Assembly: GCA_900708905.1 (NCBI GenBank)
Contig: CAADRB010000029.1
Span: forward strand, 620,655 to 684,654
Length of the DNA stretch: 64,000 nt
Source of the DNA: Hymenolepis diminuta
Lineage: Eukaryota > Platyhelminthes > Cestoda > Cyclophyllidea > Hymenolepididae
Reading direction: 5' to 3'
Below the pieces are notes generated by a model. That model was not told the origin of the DNA. It saw only the letters and a list, made by a program, of their open reading frames with translations, and did not search any database. A program made the translations under genes and the position numbers. Positions 26,801-37,800 of the stretch are shown here, in pieces (the stretch's first letter is position 1; the number at the start of each line of letters is the position of its first letter).

Positions 26801-28248
26801 TGAATTACTCATCAAAACTAAATGGCCTGGAGAACGGTCAGACTTCTGACTGACCTCAACAGGTAATCACATGCTCCTGAAGTGAATCTAATCGATTTAG
26901 GCCATGGTAATGTTCAGGAGAGAGGAAAGCTAATGAACCCAGTCATAGTTACTAAAGTCGGCTCGAATCATTCAAGTGTAAAACTTGGATTAATATGTCA
27001 GTATTACTCCTATTGAAGTAATTACAAGTTTTCCGATAATATTTGAGTCTGGAGTCTTTGTTTCAGAAAGGTCGGCGGTAGAGCAGTCATCGTGGGTGGC
27101 TGTGAAGTCAGTGGACATGGATTTGACAATACTTGGTATAAATTCATTGAATAGGCTGGTTAAAAATACTAATCATTCCATCAGGTCTGGAGAACATACT
27201 TCTGACCTCACATAAAGCACAAATCAATTTTTTCTTATGTTATTATGCAGTAAACTTGTGGAACAAGGGAAGATTTGAAGATAACCACTAATTCGTCTTA
27301 CTTATTCGAGTTAAAGGCATATCATCATGTTCCCATTATTTCCAGTTATAGGTTGACATAATTATTCTTTATTGTTGGCTAAATATGACTTTCGTAGTCA
27401 AAATTTCCTGGAATAGATCGCGTTTGCTTCTGGTTTACCATCAACTGAGAAATGACGCCCTAATTTCAAGCCATTATCATGGAAAGTGAACGGATTAATC
27501 TGAGCACTTATCTGAACTATCGGAACTCGAATTAGGCTAACAAATAGCCTAACTCATCGTCTCTTCGATCCAAAGATAATACCTATCAGCTACAAATTCT
27601 AATTGAGAACTTAATAATCTGCGGTCATTTCAAACTGCGTCGCATTATTAAATATGGTATCATCTCTAATTTGTCCGACAGTTCATCTTGCACTCGTCCA
27701 AATGACTCTGATGATATCCGTGAAAAATGATAGAACTATTCCAGCTCTGTTCACACAGGGGAGAGATCCGATTTATTACACAACTTGAGAAACTCTGAGA
27801 GAAAACAGGGCATTGGGTTTGTGACAAATTTCCAACGTTAAGCTGCGCTTAATGGAATATAGTAGAACTAGTTATCCCTCCTAAGAGGTTAATTAGTACC
27901 GGTTACGTGATAAGAGATCACTAATTTCGAAAATGTAAGCTTATTCTGACGAATAAGGCATTTAAGCATTAATTCCGGTTAATAAGGAATAGATTTAACA
28001 CACTATTTTCCCCCGAGATACACTTGAGCTAAATGCTTCAGTGGGCTACTTAACGCAAGTGCACTGCAATAAACAGCCAATTAGACTTAACTACACTACC
28101 AATCAGACAGACGTTTGGCTATTCACATTTATATTAGGCCAGGGAGAGTTCAGTGAACGTTCAGAATCCATAATTAACATAGTTAAATTAAGAACACTAC
28201 TTAAACAATGTGTAAATTTCAAATTGCATTTTGAAAAATCATTTTATA

Positions 28249-28254
28249 TTTATT
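28249..28254 (-). terminator. AATAAA poly(A) signal of the death-domain gene
   Basis: On the minus strand AATAAA begins at 28254, 49 nt after the stop codon at 28303-28305, a normal spacing for cleavage and polyadenylation. Confidence 0.5.
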
Positions 28255-28302
28255 ATAAAGAGATGAATAATAATAATAGGTATTTACTTGAATGGAAACA
28301 GT

Positions 28303-31300
28303 TCATTTCTTCTTTTTATCCTTCGTCTTTCCACTCTCGTCAGCTTTCGACTTTCTTGCAGTCTTTTTGTCCTTCCTTTTATCTGTCGATTTATCAGTTG
28401 AATTCACTTTTGATGAAGGTTTTTCGGTTTCCTTTTCCTTAGATCTTGATTCTTTTCCCTTGTTGTTAGATCTAGGCTCTTGCATTTCCTTTACATTTTT
28501 ATATGTATCGTTAGTATTAACAATGTTTTGGTCACCTTTCTCTTCATTATTATTTAATTCCTGAATTTCCCTATCAGTCATTTTGTCTTCATTTTTACGT
28601 TCACCTGAACCAATTTCTTCACTCATGTGAATGCCTTCTGAGAATTTAGATTCAGTATCTTCTGACATATCTTTATTTTCTATTTCTTCTTTATAATCCT
28701 TTTTCTGCAAGTTTTTATTTTCGTCATCTTTCTTTTTATCTATGGCATCGTATTCTTCATTCTTCGCTTCATGTTCTGATTTGGAAGTCGTATTTAACCT
28801 CGGCTTTTCCTCCTTCTTAGCATTTTCGTTTGACCTAGTCTTTGATTTGCTCTCTGCAGGTTTCAAAATTGTGCCCTTGGGCTTTGGCCTTATCTTGTCT
28901 GTTTCGCTTTTAGGCATTTTATTTTCGGCTTTCTTACTTGTACTAGTTGATTCTTCATTATCCATGGTATTCTTTCCTTTAACACCAGCCTTCCCACTGA
29001 TTTCTTTCTTCACTGATTCGTTGGATCGATTTTTGGGAGTTTCTTTTTCGGAGTTAGCCGATGTTTGTTCGGCGACCATATCCAACTTTTCACTTTCAGA
29101 GCTTGAGGAATTATTCTTTGAATCATCCCCTTCTTTTGATGCTGAATCAGAATTTTCAGATTTTGGATTTCTTTTTATATTCTCATCACCCTTACCATCA
29201 GGAATTTTGTTGCCATCCTCATCCTTCACTAATTTTTTGGGCGAATTTTCTGGAGATTTCTTTAAAGAACCTAATGATACTGATTCTGCCTTACTGGTTA
29301 ATTTTGCTGAACTTTTCCTCGAAGTATTAGTTTCTTCCCTTTCTATTTCTGAAGTTTCTGATACATATTCATCCTTATTTTCCCGTCTAGCACCTTGATC
29401 CAACAAATTATCGTTCTTTGAAATTTCCTCCTCCGAAGTGTTTTTATCAAGAGAATTCGAAATGTCATATTTAGAGCTCTTCGTTTTAGATTTATCTTGT
29501 TCTTTTAAGCCATTGCTACTCATCGAGCCTTTACGGCTCGACTTAGCTGAAGAATCGTCTTCCTTTTCACTTTTCGTCAAGTTATTTATATCAGTAAGCC
29601 CTTTCGATTCTTCGTCCGTTTCTGCAAGTTCTACATCCTGGATTTCTTCCACATTGTCGTGTTTCTTCTCTCCCTCTTCTTCATCAACACTACTGGTCCT
29701 AATTGATTCATTAGATGACTTATTATGATTATCCTCATCGTCTGTTGCACACTCTTGATGTTCATCATTATCCGACATACCTTCAGATTTATCACACTCG
29801 GTTTTGTTGTCCTCATTAGCTTCAATTCCTTCTTCCGAGTCGAGAGATTCTTCTTTATTTTCGCGAATACCATTATCTTCGCCAACTTCTTTTTCCTCCT
29901 CTTCCTTCTCTTCTTTCTCCTCAAATCTGGAAGATGTTGCTTCTCCGGTCTCCTTGCTGGCTTCTTCATATGTAGCTGCTTTATTCAAGTGACTATTTGT
30001 ACATTCTGAAGTTTCAGATTCTACTATCACTACAGTTTCACTTTCAGTCACTATATTCTGTCCACACTTTTCTGATAACTCCTCCTCTTCCTGTGGAAAT
30101 TCCTGAACGAACCGTTTTCGAACTTCATTGGCCAGTTTTAACCATTTGGCTTGCCGAAGACCAGTAACTAAGCCTTCCACATTGATATATCGACGTGAAA
30201 GGAGTCTCCATTTAGCTAGTGCTGCAGCTGCGTCTTCAACAGGCGTTCTATTACGTGGAAGAACCACATTCATGCGTTGGTAACCAAGGAGACCATTAAT
30301 ATCCTCCAGACGTTGATCATGATTTCGGATTGGCCACATTGGAAGATGAAGGTAAAGACGCGGCCATTCATGGCGTACGCGACGGGCGACAAATCTGCAG
30401 GTCTCCTCAAATGAAATTTCACCTAAAGAACAAGGTCGTATATATCAGTGAAGCTGTAACTTTCATATAAATTTCCGGTATTTATGTCCGGATAACTACA
30501 TAAATGATTAATTCGTAGTTAACATCCTTGAGCGAATTTGATTTCTGCCATTAACTTCACAGTCATAATAAGATTGCGGAAACACGGATATAAGGGCCTG
30601 CATAAGTTATTACCATTTCGTGTTGATGTTAAAGAACAATTCTGACATTCTTAAGTCTCTATTTTCACCAACGTACTTAAGTACTTAATTTATTATTAAT
30701 GTGTAAACCTCTTTTAGGTTAAGAGGTTGTTCAGCTTTCTAGAAAGCTGGGCGGAGCCATGGTTACATTGATTAATACTATTTTTCAAGTACCTTAAAGG
30801 AATGTATCAACCAATGCTCATCTTTAATAGCTAGTCTGGCCATCCAATGCAATTGGATACCCTAATTATTAGATGTCGATTTAGATGTTTCAATTTCTGG
30901 CATATGTATAATTGATAAATTTGCTTTTGCTAACAATGTGATACAGTACTAAAAAGATAGTTTCTACTTCCCCCTAATGTATGCTGTTTTTCCTGATCAG
31001 TAAATGCTATTTTGAAAGTTATACTCCTGTTTTTCAAATCATATCAATATCTTACCTAAGTAGCTTACTAGAAATCCTTTTAGCTGGAGAAGACCTCATG
31101 CACCGCAGAAGAGTTGGGATAGAATAATAACTTATGACCATATGCAATGAAGGAGTGAACACACCTATAGTTTGGCAAATACGGAAGGCTGTGACGAAGG
31201 AAATATTTTTTTGGATACACGGAAACCATCAGTAACAGCAGTAGCTGACCATTTTTGATAAAGAAATATGCATCTTACTTAAATTATGAAGATTACAAGG

Positions 31301-33067
31301 ACATAGTCAATCATGAATTGTTATGAGTGGGTAAACTTAAAACTTCCATAGCGTATTCAAGCTTTTGTTGCTATGACAGTATTCTAATAAAATTTAGCTA
31401 AACAACAAATATTGGATTGCGTAAAGAACGTGTGGATTGATTAAGTGTGAAAAATGTAAGCTAATGTTTCTGAACATGTATTATGGATGGAGGTCTTTCT
31501 AAATGGTGAGTCACCGGTATTACATATATTGACAGGTGTATATGAAACACCTGTCAATACACCGGTTTTCTTGATTAAATGCAGCAGTGAAATCAATTAT
31601 TCGTTATTATCAAACAGCGAGGGAAAAAGACGAAAATTTTAATATGCATACTCCTAATTATTTTGAAATTACCTGTTTACTTGGTATTGTAGAATAACAG
31701 AGAAATGAAAGTATTCTACTTAAACACATTAAGTATCAATAAAATCGCAACTATTGTTTTTAGTTTCAAACGAACTAAGATCTAAAGGCTACAAGAAATA
31801 AAAATAACCTAATCTTACCTTTTGTCGGTTTTGCAAGTGTTCCTTTCCTAAGTTGAATGAACGTTTGCACTTTTCCTCTTTGTAGTAAAATCTCCCTACA
31901 GTCCACAGAAGTTTTCTCCATTACAGCAATTTCGATTTGGATCTCATTAATCCTTCTCAAGCTTGCGCTCTTTTTGCCTTCCTCTTCCTCAGTCATCTTT
32001 TTGAGTTCATTGATTCTTTTGTCAACATCAGCAATCGATGCCTTCACATCACTCTGCTCTTTGTCAAGCCTAACATCCCGACGTCTGTGAAACTCGCTCA
32101 GGGATTTTGAACCGCCAGAATCCTTTTTGGGATCGGAATTCTTATCTCCGTCTGTTTCTTGAGCTGATTCCAATTCATTTACAACCATTTTCGAAGCATT
32201 GTATCTCTTGGCTCGTTGAATATGACCCAGATTATTGTAAAACTCTCGACGCTTTTTTTGAAGGGACTTGATTTGATCTTGGCGGTATCGGCACTCCTCT
32301 GCTCTCCGTTTCTCTGATTCATCGATCACGTCCATCTCAAGTAGAAGACATTGGGCTGATTCCTTGTTACTATTGATTCGACCCGTTAGTCGACTAGGGT
32401 AATCACGATCCTGCTTTAACCACGCAAAAATCTTTTCCTTGATTGCCCTCCAACGGGCCTGAACGTCAGTCAGACAGGCTTGTAGACCATTCAGATTATC
32501 GACTGTTGAATGCAAGTCCAAAGTAAGATTTCCCCATCGCTCTTCCAGATGATGGATTTCTTCAACAGCTTGAGATATCTCCAACTTTTGATTGGAGATA
32601 AATTCGTCGTATTCAATCACCTCATGAACTTCTTCATGGGTGATCTCGATCAAACTGACGCAATAGAGGTAAACACCATTATCCAGGATGGAAGAAAATC
32701 GTTTATTGAGCGTCTTGAAGAATGTGGAGACATTCTTTCGAAGGAGTTGAAAATCTCGAAGCTTTTTGATAACATCGATCACTGTGCTTTCATTCAGATT
32801 TAGATCTAAATCTTCAGCAAGAAGTTGACATTGAGCGTCAGAGAGCATTGCCAGTTGAACTTCACTCTCAAACACGTCAAGTCTTTCCAGAACTTCCGCA
32901 GCATGCTTATTTTCCGACTCGAATTGAAGATTATCACACTGTTTGCAGATACCATCCAGAGTGTTCTGAAGACCTGAGCAAGCATTTTGAACGGTGATGT
33001 AGAGGGATTCAAGAGATTTTGGCTGACGAGAGCTACTGCAACTGCGGTCACGCGCTTGATTAGACAT
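28303..33067 (-). CDS. Coiled-coil / death-domain protein with long charged tail
   Basis: Two exons, 33067-31819 and 30422-28303, join in phase 1 (AAAG|GTAAGA donor, TTCTTTAG acceptor) and give 1122 residues. Residues 1-416 are mostly helical and charged with coiled-coil character (for example SLQKKRREFY and RINEIQIEIAVMEK). Residues about 418-522, spanning the splice junction, read as a death domain: FEETCRFVARRV, HEWPRLYLHL, RLEDINGL, AALAKWRLL, then VEGLVTGLRQAKWLKLANEV. This domain usually mediates homotypic assembly in apoptosis or signalling scaffolds. Residues from about 525 to the end form a roughly 600-residue low-complexity tail rich in Glu, Lys, Ser and Asp that ends in a lysine-rich stretch. 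I do not recognise a named orthologue. The ATG at 33067 is the first in an open frame and has a CCAAT-type promoter element about 70 bp upstream. An additional upstream exon cannot be excluded. Confidence 0.75.
31513..31566. repeat. Strong hairpin inside the death-domain gene intron
   Basis: TATTGACAGGTGT at 31527-31539 is the perfect reverse complement of ACACCTGTCAATA at 31547-31559, with a 7-nt loop. The hairpin is flanked by the palindrome ACCGGT at 31513-31518 and again at 31561-31566. It lies in the 1.4 kb intron 30423-31818. The GC content of the stem exceeds its surroundings. Confidence 0.75.
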
Positions 33068-33077
33068 TTAGCTTAAA

Positions 33078-33079
33078 CT
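33078..33079 (-). promoter_or_regulatory. Acceptor-like AG before the death-domain gene start
   Basis: On the minus strand a pyrimidine-rich CCAACTCTCAG ends 10 nt before the ATG at 33067. It could be a spliced-leader acceptor or chance. Confidence 0.25.
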
Positions 33080-33134
33080 GAGAGTTGGACAAATTTATCA
33101 CCAGGCGATTGTTCTTTCTCCAGCCTTAAGAACA

Positions 33135-33157
33135 GCCAATCAGAGAGATGGATTGGC
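33135..33157. promoter_or_regulatory. Paired inverted CCAAT boxes upstream of the death-domain gene
   Basis: GCCAATC at 33135-33141 and GATTGGC at 33151-33157 form a perfect 7-bp inverted repeat with a 9-nt spacer, 68-90 bp upstream of the ATG on the minus strand. CCAAT is the NF-Y core, so this is a plausible proximal promoter; binding is inferred. Confidence 0.45.
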
Positions 33158-33159
33158 CT

Positions 33160-34854
33160 AGCCTATGACAATGCGCTGGAGAGCAGTTCATTGTAATTTC
33201 TGGTGCCATAATTCTTAACCATTGGAAATAAATAATGCCGAAAAGGACATTTCCTGCGCGTGCGTATTTATTTTACAAGATTGGAAGAAAACATTGAATG
33301 GGATTTTATAATCGACTAATAAAAGTGCCTTTTCGTGAAACTCAGTATGAGTTACTATTGTTATTTATTTCCTTTTCATTTATAAAATGATTTATAATTT
33401 ATTCCATTCATTTCAAGAAAGTTCGTAATTTTGCGTAAAGCATACTGAAATAAATCCAGAAAATTATGATGAATTCTTTTACAATACAGATTTGCATCTT
33501 TTGATAAATTAGCAGAACGAGAATTAATGTTGAAGTGAAAGTTATGTATTAGTCGAAACAGCCAACCTTATAAACAACAGAACTGGAATTGTGTCTTAAA
33601 GAAATTCTCGATCTCAATCTTTCTTTTTCAATTAATCAATTTCCCCTCAAGGGAAGTGTTTGTAGTACTCACATGGTGGCTTGTATGCCTGCTCGTCCTA
33701 ATTACATGGAGACGTAATGAAGTAGATCAGACCAGTCACCTCCCGTCGTATTTTATTTCGCTGTTTCAAACAATTTCTCATCCAAGCAAGCCGCTTAAAC
33801 TTTTATACCCAGCTGCCTAACCTCTAACTTTAGTCCTCTACTAATGTCCTACGCGCCAGTGGTCCGATTCACCTCTTGAGCTTCTGATTTTGAAAAGGCA
33901 ATTTCATCCTGTTAGCCTTTAAGATAGCTCTAGGTCCTGATCAGTAGGTCACTCAAAGTGATTTTACTTTCGGGGTTAGTGCTATATTATGCTCTTCAAT
34001 GGTTATTTTGAATAAGGAGCAGGCAACTTACAGCAATTCCAATTAAAGCAATATTTCGGTAATTCAGTAAAACATTCTAAATTCCTCCTCAATCTTTTTC
34101 GAGCATATGGGGTAAATTCGGGACATTTTCATTTATCACGTTTCTAAATCAAGAGGAAGACAGCTGATTAAAGAACACCATGAAATCCAGTTACTCGTCG
34201 ACCTCTGATACATACAACTTCCAGAGCTTCTACATTCAGGACAAAATGAAGTAAAAATCACATAATTTGCAAAAGGTTCGGTTCCAATGACATGTCGAAA
34301 GTATGAAAAATCTTCTAACCAATAAAGCAGTTAAGACCAAAGTCCTTCTAGAGGTTGAATATTTTCATAGTTTTTTAAATCTTCATTTCATGAAGCGCAG
34401 ATGAACAGTAGCCATTTACCCCGTGACAATTTCAACAATTAGTTAAGTCATTTTACCAAGTAGTCTTTATCCCGATTCTCCTGTTTATACACCCGGCTGT
34501 ATTTTATCGAGTATCTAATCAATATTAAACATACACCGATTACCTAAATGTTGATATCGGTAGTCTCTTTTCAGTTTGGGTTTTTCGACAATAAACTGAA
34601 GAATACTACAATTCTTCTTGAGTGTGGTGAATAGCATTGAGATATAATGGCGATCCAGATACTGGTTTAGTTTCGAAATTTCCAGTGTTCGACGTTATAA
34701 GTAGCCAATAGTGGGGATCATTTACAGATAAATCCAAAACATCAATATAAAACAAGTTTATCAACAAAACAAATTATTGAACTAAAACCTCTTTGTACAG
34801 ATGCGATAAAAAATAAATATAAAACGGTGCAGAATAGAAACAGCTTCAACAGTC
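33160..34854. other. Intergenic region between TRIP13 and the death-domain gene
   Basis: It holds the 3' flank of TRIP13 and the upstream region of the death-domain gene. No clear AATAAA was found close to the TRIP13 stop on the minus strand. No open frame or RNA gene is supported. Confidence 0.5.
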
Positions 34855-37800
34855 TCAAGGAAGATTGACTTTTACAGACGAAGTAGTATCCAAAGCATCT
34901 CCAACAGGAGCAGTAGCCTTTTCTCTCCCTCCATTAACCGACTCACCTGTTGACTGAGCAATAAGTTGTTGATCGGAAAACCTACTATCTGCGGCCCTTT
35001 GAAGTGCCTCAATAAAAACGTTCAGGGGAACAGCAGGTGTGGCGAATCCTTTTCCATTATTTCCAACTGCGGACTGGGGAACAGAACAATTTTCTTTATC
35101 TCTACAGGAGCTATTGACTGCTCCAGACAACCGAACTGGAATGTTAGTGGGATATTTGGTTGCGTCCATGTAGAAAGCGTGGGCAATGAGAGGTAACTTT
35201 CGAAGAGTTCGGCCGTTCAGTCCGATGCTGCGTTGAGCTAAGCGCCATACCAGAAGACTTGGTGCTGTCACCTGAATTTGAGGAAAAATGAACGATGGAA
35301 TACGCACTCTTAATAAAACATCGGACAAAGCTGCATAAAGGTTTCACTAAATTAATGCTTGTATTACTGATTACTATAAGATATCCAAATAGTTAAAATG
35401 AATCCCAACATCCTTAAATGGAATCCTCCAAGATTTTCTTCCATATTTAAGATCTTAAGGCAGTGTATCTCCTTGTTCGAATAATATAACATGAATTAAT
35501 TTAAAAATTCCTACTATTACCTACAGCAATGCTTATAGTTCAGTAAGAGGTGAGTGGGAATCGAATATAAGTTGAAATAAATTCCAACTATAACTCTATT
35601 TGACTGCTGGATTCAGATTGTGTGCTTGCTACTTATTTGATAGATTCTGATAATCGAAAGTTTACCCTCTGGGTGCCTGAATGAATTTGTGACCGTGGTA
35701 TTCACAGCTTACCGACCAACTGATAAATTTTGATGGTTAATCATGCCATTTCAGTACATTTTCCGTCTAATAGTCAAGACAAGCGTGGGATGACAGTAAA
35801 TGGCATGATTTTGGCACGGCGGAACTAGAGTTAACACAAGGCAAATAAATGGACAATAATTTTTGGCATTAGGTAGACCGAGCGTGAGATAATAATGAGA
35901 GATACTAGCTCACTGATAGAGGAATTTGGGAATAACCAATATTAGATATGACTGTATTCATTTTCCAAAGTTAATAGCCTTGTGTTAAGGTGTTTTCATT
36001 TTAATAAGAGCTTCAGCATGCCAAGGAGGTGAGTAATGAGTAAAAAGCCGATTTGTCAAGCGTTCGTTGTCAAGGTGACTATCGTTTGTACGGAGTTAGA
36101 AAAACGAGAAACCCACTACCTGATTTACCGGATGTAATCCTAAAACTAAGTTGGCGATCTGTAGAGTGAGTAACGCACAGTAACACTTCTTCTGTCGTTG
36201 AAATTTCATAATTCTTCCTCTGAATTGAAGCAAATGCTAGTCTACCATGTCCAGTGCTTAACGGCCTATTTTCTTCATGACACTCAGTCTTGGCACTCCA
36301 GTTCATTCGTTTTCTTTCAACGGTTGAGAAGGAAAAATGATCATACGTGAAGATTGGATTTAATCGCGTACAATTAATCGAAATATACTGTAAAAGCACT
36401 GCGCTGAGTATTGATTTAAAAAACGATAAAATCCTTCGGTTTTTTATTAATAAATAGCACTTAAATTTCACTCAATGTCAATATAGAACTTGGTTTTCAG
36501 ATAATACAACAGATTTGTACAAAATCAATTCGACCAGCTACTTATACAAAATTCCAAGCTAAATACACATAATGAATTGATTAAACATGGAGAAAACTTT
36601 GTTTTTGAGTGTGGACATCCAGGAGTGCACTATAGAGGCTATCATTTTACAAACATTCTGTAAATTCATCGGAACCTATACGAAATACAATTGTTTAAAC
36701 GACTTTTGGAGGCAAAGGTCATCAGTTTTATTGAAGCACGACTCTGTTAAGCTAAGAAATACCCCTACGATCAGAGATCTTCGGAACGATTAACAGTGGA
36801 CAGCCGCCTTTCAAAATTCCTAAAAGTGAGTGAGGGAACAAATAAAAGCGACAGCCTTGCTTAGTCAGTAGAAATCGCGCACTATTGTCGACGCAATGCT
36901 GATTACACAATTTTAGAAAATCGATAACCATCTTACGTGTCGGAAAATGGAATAACCACAAAAGGGAATGGAAAATTGGTTTTACTCGTTAAGCGAATTA
37001 AGATAACGATTAACTGTAAATATTAAATAGGATGAAAGAAATGAAAGAACACGCAGTTCGAAAATAATTTTGAGAGACACATGGAAAGTAATTTTTCAGA
37101 CTAATAGCATTTTCAAAAGCCAAATCGATATTCAGGAACACGAAAATATTATCAGATAGTTTGTGCAACGATAGTGTAGCCGAAACAATGCCTACGGAAT
37201 TAAATATCAAGACTCATTTACTAATTGATGAATAAAATAGGTTAAATTCTTATCATTATAGAGGTGGAGGAAATCGAGATTCTCAACCGGTTACTCCGGA
37301 ACCAAAAACGACTAAGTTATTCAGAAGTTTTGTCTGAACATTATTCTGTCATTTAATCAAAATTGATCGCTAAAATACAATGCTATCAAATCTTTACCGG
37401 ACTCTCAACAAACTGCAAAGCAGATAGTACTCGGTAACTGAGGAGACCCGATTTCTGGCGTTCAATCAGGCCGACTCGAATGAGTTCATTCAAGCAGGAG
37501 GCGTAGATTGAGTATATAGCGACGGCTGAAGGAGGTCCAATATATGCTCGAATATCCGCTCTATCCAGAAAAGCAGGATCAACAACACCACTCACATTGG
37601 ATGTGGCCATTACCATAACGTTTGGATATTGTTTCATCTAACAATAAAAGATGGCGTCATTTCTACTGATATGTAATAAGTAAAATGAACTGTATGTGAT
37701 AGCAAACCTGGTCGAGATGTGTTAGGACTGCATTGACAACACGTAGAGCGTCACTAGGTTCACAGGATGAAGCCACAGATTTCCTCACAGAAGTCAAACT

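Larger units (their letters stand above)
16590..28248. other. Intergenic region between cyclin and death-domain genes
   Basis: Apart from the three tentative exon sets at 16711-17219, 18648-19045 and 20435-21790 and the repeat pair at 22833/23740, I see nothing supportable here. A GC-richer patch at about 23190-23520 has overlapping open frames on both strands and no domain. No RNA gene was recognised. Confidence 0.5.

Noticed and set aside
28742..29728. + strand frames of 218 and 96 codons opposite the death-domain gene tail
   Set aside because: Antisense of a Glu/Lys/Ser-rich tail gives Phe/Leu/Ser-rich frames with few stops; no domain or splice context.
36079..36471. 130-codon minus-strand frame
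   Set aside because: It lies inside the last TRIP13 intron, has no recognisable domain, and the flanking TRIP13 exons join in phase without it.
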